DNA of 24,690 nucleotides from an uncultured Candidatus Saccharibacteria bacterium (GTDB lineage: Bacteria > Patescibacteria > Saccharimonadia > Saccharimonadales > JAEWBQ01), in the NCBI GenBank assembly GCA_946885745.1, contig CAMPGV010000011.1, forward strand, positions 1 through 24,690, read 5' to 3'. Below the pieces are notes generated by a model. It worked only from the letters and a program-made list of their open reading frames with translations, searched no databases and was not told where the DNA came from. The position numbers and the translations under genes are program-made. Shown here piece by piece: positions 14,903 through 22,345 of this stretch. Within the stretch, counting starts at the first letter, position 1, and the number at the start of each line of letters is the position of its first letter.

Positions 14903-15276
14903 TCACTGGTGAGTATGTGTCAGAGGTGACCACAGTACACCCCGGACCCCTCGTCAAGTATGGGATCGTTAAAAATCAGGCTATAACTTACCGTACTAGC
15001 CTGCAAGTGTAGCCATAAAGGCACGATTCCTACCCCTTATCTTGCCTTTCTGGCTGCACCTGCAGCCATTTATCATATCCGCTCTGCGAGTGTTGAAATG
15101 ACAAATGAAGTATGTGAAGTATGAAACTAGTCTTATCTCCTTTCGGGAGCAGCACGTCAGCCCACTACATATAGGCTGACGCGCTGTTCCCGATCCGCGG
15201 GACAGCTGGGGGACATCCCTGAATGTAAATTCGGGGGATTCGCCCCCACTATTCCCTGCGGGGAGAGGAGAAAGAA
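14903..15276 (+). promoter_or_regulatory. Long structured leader with competing hairpins
   Basis: This gene-free stretch of about 370 bases before the membrane-protein gene is full of inverted repeats. AAAGGCA/TGCCTTT pairs 15017-15023 with 15043-15049. TGGCTGC/GCAGCCA pairs 15051-15057 with 15062-15068. An 18-bp stem pairs 15145-15162 with 15174-15191 (one G-U, one A-C). Its 3' strand, GCTGTTCCC, can instead pair with GGGACAGC at 15199-15206. CCCTGAAT/ATTCGGGG at 15217-15236 is closed by a GTAA tetraloop and competes with GGGGG/CCCCC at 15233-15247. The C-run, or TTCCC at 15252-15256, can reach the GGGGA next to the ribosome-binding site GAGAGGAG. It looks like a cis-regulatory leader. I cannot match it to a known riboswitch class. 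Confidence 0.5.
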
Positions 15277-15720
15277 ATGCGTATCGCTCGTTTTGCACTC
15301 GCCACCCTGGCTTTCTGCGTTTTCGCCACGTTTTTTGTTGCCGTTGGCAACAACGTCGGTGTGAACGGCACCTTTGACTGGGGCACCTTCGGAGGCTCCT
15401 TCTTTGGTATCTTCGGAGGTGTCGGCTCATTCATTGCACTGCTTGGTGTTGTGGTCGTTCTGGCCATGGCCTTCTTTGCAATCTATCGGCTGGCGCTGAT
15501 GAACCGCAACGGTGCAGCTGCAGGCGTTGGCCTGCTCTTCATCATCCTTGCTGCGATCATCGGAGTAAACTGGGTCAACTGGAGCTTCCTCGAAGGAGCT
15601 TGGATGATCCTGATCTACCTCCTGGTTGCAGCAGTTGCGACCTTCCTCATCGGAGCGATTTTGGGCTCCATACCGCTTCGGCGGCGCACGTCCACCATTC
15701 GCTCCACTACAACCGTCTAA
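15277..15720 (+). CDS. Four-helix integral membrane protein, 147 aa, unknown function
   Basis: Unrecognised membrane protein with hydrophobic segments at about residues 5-24, 48-73, 82-100 and 108-132. A Gly/Phe-rich linker (DWGTFGGSFFGIFGG) follows the first helix and a basic, Thr-rich tail (LRRRTSTIRSTTTV) ends it. The ATG at 15277 has a strong ribosome-binding site (GAGAGGAG, 6 bases away) at the end of a structured leader. The next gene begins 18 bases after the stop, so it is cotranscribed with the lipoprotein. Base composition and codon choice (many GCC, CTG, ATC) are richer in GC than the neighbouring housekeeping genes, which suggests separate origin. Confidence 0.8.
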   Translation: MRIARFALATLAFCVFATFFVAVGNNVGVNGTFDWGTFGGSFFGIFGGVGSFIALLGVVVVLAMAFFAIYRLALMNRNGAAAGVGLLFIILAAIIGVNWVNWSFLEGAWMILIYLLVAAVATFLIGAILGSIPLRRRTSTIRSTTTV

Positions 15721-15738
15721 CGAAAGGGGGTGCGCAAC

Positions 15739-17319
15739 ATGCGCGCTGTCAAGAAAGTACTCGGTACTTCCCTGATCGCCGCAGCCCTCCTTTTGAGCGG
15801 CTGTGGCACACCAGAAAACAAGTCCGAAGTTCGCAACCTGTCCGACCCTGCTGTGATTGCAGCGTACTGCAAAGACACCGTCAAAACGGCGTCCGACACA
15901 GTCGCCAAGGCAGCCGACGCCAAGGAAGGTACTGGCAATCGAAACGCTGTAAAGGCGTGGGGTCTTGACCCTAATAACCTTGAGCAGCTCAAGAAAGTCA
16001 GTGCCGACCTGCACGCTCGTACGCAAGTCGAGTGTGGTCCGGACGGCAAGCCGCTCAGCCTCAGCGCTGATCAGCTGTTCGCCACCGAAGTCTGCCTGCC
16101 GGAGAATGAGCGCAAAGCTCTGAAACCGGAAGGTGCCGCAACGACCGATCACCTCAAGGCCAAGTGCCGCGTCGTCGGTCAGGCAACCTTCGACAGCCTG
16201 TCGGCCGCTCACAAGCAGCAGCCGACAACCCAGGCGTATCAGAAGGACCTGGCAAGCGATGACCTTCGCAAGGTGGCTTTTGCGGCCGCCTACATGAAGA
16301 CGACCAAGCAGAGCCAGGACAACAATGTTCCACCGAGCGACACCGAGGACCAGGCGAACGCCATCCGGGCTATGTTCCCAGGCGTAACCGCCGAAGACCT
16401 CGGCATTGGCTCAGCGGCCATTGACCACGGTAATCACACTATCGAAAAAGGCGGCGGCGTCTTCCTGGATGCCGCCGACCGCTACCTCAAGACGAAGGAG
16501 GAAATCGCCGCCTTCCTGGGAGAGTCTAACAATCCCAAGGCAGTAGTGGCTCGTGACCACATCCTCAACGCAGCTATTACAGCTGGCGGCGAGGATGAGC
16601 GTGTGCGCGTCATGACTGGAGAAGGTTTCATCCCAATCCAGCTCAAGGGTGCAAGCCAGATCCTTGGTACGTCCTACTTTCAGGACGGCCAGGTAAAGAT
16701 CGTCGATCAGTGGCGTCAGTCACTGCCCGGCGACATCTACTGGCTGTACTTTACCTACGACGAGGTTGACGGAAAAGTTGCACGCAAGCTTGTGCCCGAA
16801 GCAACCCTTCGGGCCGACTGCGCCAATGTCAACGGTACGCAAATCCGTATCGTCCGACCCGACACCCCGCCAGCACCCAGCGTGACGCAGCCTCCGGGCG
16901 AAGAAACGTGCCCTCCGGGCACGGTCATGCAGCCAAACGGCGAATGCAAACCACCCATCGGCAACCCTGTCTGCACCGAAAACTGCACTCCGCTGCAGCC
17001 GAAGGACTACACGCAGGGCTCTGGCTACCAGGGCAATGCACCAACCGGAAGCGGCCTTAACGCTGATCCAGGTCCGGGCGAGTACAAAGCGCCCAACCAG
17101 ATGGAGCAGCCGCCGTCAACACCGTATGTCGCCCCTGCCACCCCCGCGCCACAACCGGCGCCGGTACAGCAGCAAGACGGCACAGTGATTCCGGCCCCCA
17201 ACCCCAACCCGACGCCATTTACACCGGCACCGGAGGAACCGGGCGTCAATCCGGCACCCGTTCCGGGGTCAACCGAGCCACCTCGTAACGAAGGTGAGAT
17301 CGACAACCCCTGGGGCTAA
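15739..17319 (+). CDS. Large proline-rich lipoprotein, 526 aa, unknown function
   Basis: A secreted lipoprotein: basic MRAVKKV, hydrophobic core, lipobox LLSGC with Cys22 as the lipid-modified residue. The mature part has a helical, charged domain (to about residue 200), a region around DLGIGSAAIDHGNH, and a middle domain ending near residue 373. The last 153 residues are rich in Pro, Gly and Asn with a small cysteine cluster (ETCPPGTVMQPNGEC, VCTENC). The Pro-rich tail is likely an extended wall-spanning stalk. GTG 15730 is in frame, but ATG 15739 has GAAAGGGGG eight bases before it. No enzyme motif is seen. It forms a two-gene operon with the membrane protein; a joint envelope complex is possible. 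High GC compared with flanks. Confidence 0.85.
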   Translation: MRAVKKVLGTSLIAAALLLSGCGTPENKSEVRNLSDPAVIAAYCKDTVKTASDTVAKAADAKEGTGNRNAVKAWGLDPNNLEQLKKVSADLHARTQVECGPDGKPLSLSADQLFATEVCLPENERKALKPEGAATTDHLKAKCRVVGQATFDSLSAAHKQQPTTQAYQKDLASDDLRKVAFAAAYMKTTKQSQDNNVPPSDTEDQANAIRAMFPGVTAEDLGIGSAAIDHGNHTIEKGGGVFLDAADRYLKTKEEIAAFLGESNNPKAVVARDHILNAAITAGGEDERVRVMTGEGFIPIQLKGASQILGTSYFQDGQVKIVDQWRQSLPGDIYWLYFTYDEVDGKVARKLVPEATLRADCANVNGTQIRIVRPDTPPAPSVTQPPGEETCPPGTVMQPNGECKPPIGNPVCTENCTPLQPKDYTQGSGYQGNAPTGSGLNADPGPGEYKAPNQMEQPPSTPYVAPATPAPQPAPVQQQDGTVIPAPNPNPTPFTPAPEEPGVNPAPVPGSTEPPRNEGEIDNPWG

Positions 17320-17328
17320 GCATTACAC

Positions 17329-17360
17329 GCTGGGTGGTGGCCAATTGGTCACCACCCAGC
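17329..17360 (+). repeat. Hairpin after the lipoprotein gene
   Basis: GCTGGGTGGTG pairs perfectly with CACCACCCAGC (11 bp). The stem continues inward through a G-T pair and CC/GG around AATT. It starts 10 bases after the lipoprotein stop. No T-run follows, so it is probably a 3'-end stabiliser or a Rho-type or unusual terminator. Confidence 0.65.
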
Positions 17361-17384
17361 ACCACCCTTCATACTTCACTACTA

Positions 17385-17448
17385 CTCGAGGAGACCCATT
17401 CCCAAGTAAATACCCATTCACTTGAAGTTGGTGTCTCCTCGAGACACC
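17385..17448. repeat. Pair of mutually exclusive hairpins
   Basis: CTCGAGGAGAC (17385-17395) pairs perfectly with GTCTCCTCGAG (17433-17443), with an inner CAAGT/ACTTG pairing. The same right arm can fold on itself as GGTGTCTC, CTC, GAGACACC (17430-17448). No T-run follows. Function unknown. Confidence 0.6.
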
Positions 17449-17534
17449 CCTACCTACTACCGTATGTTATAGTCTGATTTTCCCTGTAAGATGCAATTTA
17501 ACAAGACGGCTTGCAAAGTAAATAAGCATAAGCA

Positions 17535-17563
17535 TTGACATTTTGTTAAATATAATATATAAT
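17535..17563 (+). promoter_or_regulatory. Perfect consensus sigma-70 type promoter
   Basis: TTGACA at 17535-17540, exactly 17 bases, TATAAT at 17558-17563, in a very AT-rich setting. The best promoter in the window. Transcription should start near 17570, giving a leader of about 50 bases with a small GATTCG/CGGATC stem at 17582-17602 before the ribosome-binding site. Confidence 0.9.
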
Positions 17564-17619
17564 ATAGTAAATTATTTATTTGATTCGCCTGAGAGCCGGA
17601 TCAAGTGAGAGGAGTTCAT

Positions 17620-19062
17620 ATGCGTACACTATTAAACGCACTGCGTTACGCTCCTAAGCGTGCAAGTGCACTGGTAGCAATGATCGCTGCCGCAGTTATC
17701 GTTCCTGCAGTCCTATTCGCATGGGGCCCAGAGCGTCAAACCTACACTGTTGAAAAGCCAGCAGACCACGTTACCTTCAACTCAATCACCAACAACCCAA
17801 GTATTGGTGACGAGCGTAACTTCGTCGGCATCCGCGAAGCAGGCACAAACAACCTATGGACAGACAACATGGCTGTTCAAAATGGCAAAGAATACACCGT
17901 ACGTATGTACGTACACAACAACGCGGCAGAAAACCTGAACCTCGTTGCTGAAAACGTTACAGCTAAGTTCAACCTGCCAACTAACACTGCTAAGTCAATC
18001 CAGGTTAACGGCTTCTTGAGCGCAAGCAATGCGACTCCACGTGAAGTCTACGACCACGCGACATTCAACAGCACCCAAGATTTCAACCTCGCCTACCAGT
18101 CAGGTAGCCTGAAGTTCGAAAACAACGTCTTTGGTCCTAACGGTATCGCTCTTCCTGAAAGCATCTTCACTAGCACCGGCGCAAAGCTCGGCTACGATAA
18201 GCTCGACGGTAAGATTCCTGGCTGTTTCAAGTATGACGGCTACGTGACTTTCAAGGTTAAGGCACAGGTTGCCGAAACTGCTAACTTCACTGTCGACAAG
18301 CAAGTTCGCAAAGCTGGTGCTACCGGCTGGAACAAGTCAATCGACGCCAAAGCTGGCGACAAGCTTGAGTACCTCGTTACCTACAAGAACGTTGGTCAAG
18401 CTCCACAAGACGGTGTAACTATGAAGGACACCCTTCCTGCGGGCATCACCTACAACCCTGGCACCACTCACGTTGCCAATACAACAAATCCAAACGGCCT
18501 AAAGGTTAGCGACAACATCGTTGCTGCAAGTGGCCTAAACATCGGTAACTACGCGGCTGGCGCAAATGCTTACGTCAAGTTTGAAGCAACCGTTGCTGCA
18601 AACGACAAGCTTCCAACCTGTGGTGCAAATACACTGACCAACAAGGTGCGTGCCGAAACTCAGTACGGCTGGAAAGAAAGCACTGCTGACGTTAAGGTTA
18701 ACAAGACTTGTGTCGAAAAGCCAAAAGAAATCCAAGTGTGTGAACTTACTACTAAGAAGATCATCACTATCAAGGAAGCTGACTTCAACAGCAGCAAGCA
18801 CTCAAAGAACTTCAACGACTGTAAAGTACCTGGTAAGATCACTGTTTGTGAACTCGCTACTAAGAAGGTAATTCAGATCGACGAAAACAAGTTCGACAGC
18901 AGCAAGCACTCAAAGAACATGAAGGACTGTGAAACTACTCCTGTAGTTCCAACTGAACTTCCACAAACCGGTCCTGCTGAAACAATCCTCAGCATCTTCG
19001 GCCTCGGTTCACTGATTGCCGCTACTAGCTACTACGTTGCAAGCCGCCGCGCTCTCAACTAA
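17620..19062 (+). CDS. LPQTG cell-wall-anchored surface protein with DUF11-like domain
   Basis: A 480-aa exported surface protein. A basic start and hydrophobic stretch at about residues 16-36 form the signal peptide. A beta-rich N-terminal region carries NNPSIGDERNFVG and VRMYVHNNA. A DUF11-like domain follows at about 221-350 (KAGDKLEYLVTYKNVG, DTLPAGITY). Then two near-identical 29-aa repeats (VCELTTKK...NDC and VCELATKK...KDC), each with two cysteines. The end is a classic sortase signal: LPQTG at 447-451, a hydrophobic segment and YYVASRR. Sortase should link it to peptidoglycan. ATG 17620 has GAGAGGAG 5 bases upstream; an in-frame GTG at 17605 is part of that site. Strong promoter and regular codons suggest high expression. 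Confidence 0.9.
   Translation: MRTLLNALRYAPKRASALVAMIAAAVIVPAVLFAWGPERQTYTVEKPADHVTFNSITNNPSIGDERNFVGIREAGTNNLWTDNMAVQNGKEYTVRMYVHNNAAENLNLVAENVTAKFNLPTNTAKSIQVNGFLSASNATPREVYDHATFNSTQDFNLAYQSGSLKFENNVFGPNGIALPESIFTSTGAKLGYDKLDGKIPGCFKYDGYVTFKVKAQVAETANFTVDKQVRKAGATGWNKSIDAKAGDKLEYLVTYKNVGQAPQDGVTMKDTLPAGITYNPGTTHVANTTNPNGLKVSDNIVAASGLNIGNYAAGANAYVKFEATVAANDKLPTCGANTLTNKVRAETQYGWKESTADVKVNKTCVEKPKEIQVCELTTKKIITIKEADFNSSKHSKNFNDCKVPGKITVCELATKKVIQIDENKFDSSKHSKNMKDCETTPVVPTELPQTGPAETILSIFGLGSLIAATSYYVASRRALN
18736..18930 (+). repeat. Tandem 29-aa cysteine repeats inside the surface protein
   Basis: Two in-frame copies at 18736-18822 and 18844-18930, separated by 7 codons. Both share VCEL, TKK, SSKHSKN and a final DC. 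SSKHSKN is encoded identically (agcagcaagcactcaaag) in both, which points to recent duplication or strong selection. Each copy could close one disulfide. Confidence 0.8.
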
Positions 19063-19106
19063 TCTGAGACTGACCGCTCATCTTATCTGACGCGTAAGCC
19101 TCAGCC

Positions 19107-19138
19107 AAACCACCCCTGTATTTCAGGGGTGGTTTTTT
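19107..19138 (+). terminator. Intrinsic terminator of the LPQTG surface-protein gene
   Basis: AACCACCCCTG, loop TATTT, CAGGGGTGGTT: a perfect 11-bp GC-rich stem followed by TTTTTT. Confidence 0.92.
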
Positions 19139-19139
19139 G

Positions 19140-19145
19140 TATACT
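19140..19145 (+). promoter_or_regulatory. -10 box of the 74-aa membrane protein gene
   Basis: TATACT directly after the terminator T-run and 9 bases before the ATG at 19155. No Shine-Dalgarno. Leader of about 2-3 bases expected. Confidence 0.5.
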
Positions 19146-19154
19146 AGAAGTATT

Positions 19155-19379
19155 ATGGTAAAGCAGAAGAAAAAGCGGACCAAGAAGTATAGTGGCGCCG
19201 ACGCAGCCACGGCCCGTCCAAGCGTCACTCGGGTCAAAGCCGTTAAACGAACGAAGCTTCACGAATGGTGGCTTGATCGCCGTCGAGTCCTTAAGCCAAC
19301 TCTTATTACAGGCGGTGTAGTCGCCGCAATTGTCTGGCTAGTTATTGAGCTCGTCCGCATCGCTAGCGGGAGCCTCTAA
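19155..19379 (+). CDS. Small basic single-pass membrane protein, 74 aa
   Basis: An unrecognised protein with a very basic N-terminal half (MVKQKKKRTKKYSG, RVKAVKRTKLHEWWLDRRR) and one membrane helix at about residues 49-70, ending in RIASGSL. By the positive-inside rule the basic part is cytoplasmic. It is too unlike SecE (no KxxWP-type motif) to call it that. It has its own -10 box after the surface-protein terminator. Its last 42 bases overlap the 3' end of the convergent histidine kinase gene on the opposite strand, so both coding ends use the same DNA. Coding status is likely but not certain. Confidence 0.65.
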   Translation: MVKQKKKRTKKYSGADAATARPSVTRVKAVKRTKLHEWWLDRRRVLKPTLITGGVVAAIVWLVIELVRIASGSL

Positions 19380-21524
19380 AAGTTTCTTAATTGGCAAGCG
19401 GAAGCCAAAGACGCTCCCCTCGCCCTCAGTTGACGAAAACACCATCGTCCCGCCATGTGCCGTAATAACGCGCTTTGCAAGGTAAAGGCCTACGCCAGTG
19501 CCATCTGGACGCTGCTTGCGTGCATTAGTTGCGCGGAAAAACTTACCGAAGAGGCGTGCTTGCTCCGCCTCGGGTACGCCAATGCCCGTATCGTGAACTT
19601 CCAGCAGCACTTCACCTGCTTCCACGGAAAGCTTCACGGTTATTGCCGTATGCTCACGCGAATAGTAGATCGCATTATCAAGGAAATTCATAATCACCTG
19701 ACGCACCTTGCCCTCGTCAATATAAAGCACCGGCATACGAGAGGGGGCACGATATTTGATCTTCAAATTGCGCGACTTTGCCGTCGACTCCAGTGAATCC
19801 ACCTCCTGGCCAACGATTTTCGCGAGATCAATCGGTCGGGCATCGAGCATAAACTTACCGGTCTGTAGACGAGAGACGTTCAGGAAATCGTTGATCAAAT
19901 GCACCATTCGCTCACTACTAGCAAACGCTTCACTAAGTAGCTTTTGCTGCATTGGCGTAATTTCACCAGCATCGCCCTCAAGCACCATGCTGATATACCC
20001 TTTCACACTTGTTAGTGGCGTACGCAGCTGATGGGACGCCATACTAACAAACTCATCTTTGGCTTGATCCAGTTTTTGGAGTTTCATATTAGAGGTGCGT
20101 AGCTCCTTCGTAGCGTCTTCAATTCGCTGCTGGAGAGTCTCGTTTAATTCTCTCACCTCCTGAATCGAAAGTGCGTTTTGGATGGCGATAGTCAACTCGT
20201 CTGCTAATGTCATGAGCATACGGAGGTCGCGACGCACATACACACCGCTACGACGCTCACCAAGAAGCAAGTAGCCAAGAAGTCGGTTGGCTTGGCGCAG
20301 AGGCAATACAAGTGCAATACGATGGCTATCCAAGAACTTCTGCAGCATTTTGTCCTCGACAGCCTCAGTAAGTACTACCGGCTCCTCGCGGCCCGCCAGA
20401 TACTCCGCAATCATGGCACCATCGCGTGGTACAAATTTGCTATGATGCGCCGTGCCCGCAGATATGTACCGTTCACCACCTTGGTATGTTACATAGAAAA
20501 AGCTCTGCTCAGCATTAAGCGTGACGCCGATCGTCTCTGCGGCACGTCGCAACAGCAGGCGCATGTCTGTCGTCGTACTTAGTTCGCGATTGAGCCGGGC
20601 AAAGAAGTCGTCACTCTTATAGATACCGTGATAAAACAAACGGCGCGTGACGTGATTAAAGAAATAGCGCGCCGGCTGAAAGACGAGCGCCAGGATTACG
20701 GCAATAGCCACATTCGCCGCCACATCTACAGCACTGCCGGTTGTTACGTTGAAAAAGCGCGACAACAGAAACGCCAGACCAAAATACACTCCAACGAGAC
20801 TTACAAAAACAAATGAATACGCAATCGTTCTCACTACCGCAAGCCGCACGTCAAGCAAGTGGTGTCGCGCAACAACGTACACAAGCGTCAACGTCCAGAT
20901 AAGCAGCGCTATCCATGAGTAGCGCGCCGGCTCTACCGTACCGAGGGCATTCGTCAGGATAATGTTCGTCATCATGCCAGCTACCACACCACCAAGCAAG
21001 CCGCTAGCGAGCACCCCAAAGCGTCGCTTCACATACTTATGCCGAGCACGGTTGTAGGCCGTCAGCGCAAGCGCCGTACTGTACACAATAAGCAATAGAA
21101 TATAAGCCAAAATCACAAAATAAAACACCTCACGCTGCGGTACGACAATATTGCCGCCGTCATACACACCCGAAAACGTCAGTGGCGTCAGCGTCAGTCC
21201 AACACCCGCCACTAGCGCCGCCGTAAGAGCACGCATACCCGCACGAGGAATCGCGATTTTCGTGGCACTTGACACAAAACCAAGCATTGCATACAGCATC
21301 AGTAGCGATGCAATAAAGGTAATGCGAATAATCCAAAGGTTATATGCATCCGACAGTTCTGGGTTTTGAAGGTTAACAATCAAAATCCACGCAGTCGCAA
21401 ATACCAGCAGTGCAGCCAGCCAGCGACGCATAGCTTCGCGAGGTGCCCGGATCACCACGCTTGCGGCTACAGCCAGTGCAATTAAACTACTGACAATTAC
21501 CGCCCCACCTAAGAAAATGTTCAT
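19338..21524 (-). CDS. Multi-pass membrane sensor histidine kinase with GAF domain
   Basis: A 728-aa sensor kinase. The N-terminal ~290 residues carry about nine hydrophobic segments, of the kind seen in 7TM-type kinase input domains. A GAF-like domain follows at about 305-450, then a coiled coil (LNETLQQRIEDATKEL), the HisKA dimerisation domain with phospho-acceptor His498 in SHQLRTPL, and a HATPase domain with N box MNFLDNAI, G1 DTGIGV and G2 GTGVGLYLAK. No fused receiver. ATG 21524 lacks a ribosome-binding site and has CATACT 7 bases before it. The gene lies 21 bases after the acyltransferase gene and near a divergent single-domain response regulator, its likely partner. Confidence 0.92.
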   Translation of the reverse strand: MNIFLGGAVIVSSLIALAVAASVVIRAPREAMRRWLAALLVFATAWILIVNLQNPELSDAYNLWIIRITFIASLLMLYAMLGFVSSATKIAIPRAGMRALTAALVAGVGLTLTPLTFSGVYDGGNIVVPQREVFYFVILAYILLLIVYSTALALTAYNRARHKYVKRRFGVLASGLLGGVVAGMMTNIILTNALGTVEPARYSWIALLIWTLTLVYVVARHHLLDVRLAVVRTIAYSFVFVSLVGVYFGLAFLLSRFFNVTTGSAVDVAANVAIAVILALVFQPARYFFNHVTRRLFYHGIYKSDDFFARLNRELSTTTDMRLLLRRAAETIGVTLNAEQSFFYVTYQGGERYISAGTAHHSKFVPRDGAMIAEYLAGREEPVVLTEAVEDKMLQKFLDSHRIALVLPLRQANRLLGYLLLGERRSGVYVRRDLRMLMTLADELTIAIQNALSIQEVRELNETLQQRIEDATKELRTSNMKLQKLDQAKDEFVSMASHQLRTPLTSVKGYISMVLEGDAGEITPMQQKLLSEAFASSERMVHLINDFLNVSRLQTGKFMLDARPIDLAKIVGQEVDSLESTAKSRNLKIKYRAPSRMPVLYIDEGKVRQVIMNFLDNAIYYSREHTAITVKLSVEAGEVLLEVHDTGIGVPEAEQARLFGKFFRATNARKQRPDGTGVGLYLAKRVITAHGGTMVFSSTEGEGSVFGFRLPIKKLLEAPASDADELNN

Positions 21525-21531
21525 GCTTTTA

Positions 21532-21537
21532 AGTATG
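21532..21537 (-). promoter_or_regulatory. -10 box of the histidine kinase gene, leaderless type
   Basis: CATACT (minus strand) ends 7 bases before the ATG, in the 21-base gap after the acyltransferase gene. No Shine-Dalgarno. The kinase could therefore be transcribed apart from the acyltransferase. Confidence 0.4.
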
Positions 21538-21545
21538 CCTGACTC

Positions 21546-22304
21546 TTAAAATTTTGCAATCCTGATTGGAGTATCGGGCGCTGACCGAAAATAGCCGCGA
21601 ATAAATAGACTCACCGCCCGCTCGCCTAGTGAACTTACGCGCCGTTTCTCCGCCCTCTCTCGACTAAAAGTCGCGGGGACATCGATCTTATAGGGGCGCT
21701 GCACTCCTTTATACCCCGGAAAGCTCATATCCTCATCGCTCAAAGGTTGAAATGCCCATTCAAAAATACGCGCATAAAACTTTTCGGCCATTACAGGGTC
21801 AAGACCGCAGACGACATATTGCACGTCCTGCTGGTGCGCATAATGAAACAACTCTCGCATCACCTTGAGCGTCGCCAGGGTCGGCACACCCGGCTGCTTA
21901 ACAAAGCCACCAACTTCAGCCACGCGTCCGGACGCCAGCGCGCGTAGCGCATCAGCCTCTCCCTCCGCAAGGCGATCAAGCGGCAAGAGAAGGTCGTCGA
22001 CCGAACTCTCCGGCCACCATATCATACGAGTCGTTGCCACCATCTCGCCCGCTTGATCATAGACACCAAAATACCGACTCTTGTCGGCGTATGCATCTGT
22101 CGCCAAGGTTCCGTCAGGAGCAATTTGCTCAGGCGCTACCTTACCTAGATCCAAATACCTTTCGGCAACCATCTGGCGCGCCCGCAGGATTTCCTCAGGA
22201 AAATCATCTAAAGAAACAGCCGTATAGTGCGGCTGCATCCCCTCAATACTCTCGCGTACCCATTCGGCACCGATGTCGGTAAATAACCTTGTTTCTTTTG
22301 ACAT
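21546..22304 (-). CDS. GNAT-fold acyltransferase resembling LuxI/FeeM-type signal synthases
   Basis: A 252-aa soluble protein with the layout of the autoinducer-synthase/N-acyl amino acid synthase branch of GNAT enzymes. It has RARQMVAERYLDLG, an acidic spacer with D70, SRYFGVYDQAGEMVATTRMIW (strands beta-2/3 with Arg93), VAEVGGF (Glu130, at the place of the conserved Glu of LuxI), a helix LKVMRELFHYAHQQ, VQYVVCGLDP and FYARIFEWAFQPL. These enzymes join an acyl chain to an amino acid or related amine. The assignment is by motif shape only; a plain N-acetyltransferase is possible. A basic tail follows residue 214. No ribosome-binding site is evident. It sits between a histidine kinase and a divergent response regulator. 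Confidence 0.65.
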   Translation of the reverse strand: MSKETRLFTDIGAEWVRESIEGMQPHYTAVSLDDFPEEILRARQMVAERYLDLGKVAPEQIAPDGTLATDAYADKSRYFGVYDQAGEMVATTRMIWWPESSVDDLLLPLDRLAEGEADALRALASGRVAEVGGFVKQPGVPTLATLKVMRELFHYAHQQDVQYVVCGLDPVMAEKFYARIFEWAFQPLSDEDMSFPGYKGVQRPYKIDVPATFSRERAEKRRVSSLGERAVSLFIRGYFRSAPDTPIRIAKF

Positions 22305-22338
22305 GTTGATCTGAATTGTTCTGTATTGCGTTTCACTG

Positions 22339-22345
22339 TATCATA
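22339..22345. promoter_or_regulatory. Overlapping divergent -10 boxes
   Basis: On the plus strand TATCAT (22339-22344) ends 9 bases before the response-regulator ATG. On the minus strand the same bases read TATGAT (22345-22340), 35 bases before the acyltransferase ATG. One shared site could serve both, so the two promoters may compete. Confidence 0.45.

Larger units (their letters stand above)
17320..17534. other. Gene-free spacer with two strong hairpin regions
   Basis: No credible gene on either strand. It holds the inverted repeats at 17329-17360 and 17385-17448, then an AT-richer stretch leading into the promoter at 17535. No tRNA-end duplication was found that would mark an integration site. 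Confidence 0.6.

Noticed and set aside
14903..15276. A known structural RNA (RNase P RNA, tmRNA, SRP RNA, 6S RNA)
   Set aside because: No hallmark sequence of these RNAs was recognised, and the region runs directly into a ribosome-binding site and start codon, which fits an mRNA leader.
17320..17534. attR-like copy of the tRNA-Glu 3' end
   Set aside because: I searched by eye for GGAGTTCGATTCTCC and parts of it downstream of the island and found none.
17620..19062. Archaeal-type S-layer or pilin subunit
   Set aside because: The LPQTG signal, DUF11-like domain and Sec signal peptide fit a sortase-anchored Gram-positive-type surface protein better.
19155..19379. The 74-aa protein as SecE
   Set aside because: It has one membrane helix and a basic N-terminus, but lacks the conserved amphipathic KxxWP-like motif, and the nusG/rpl genes that normally adjoin secE are absent.
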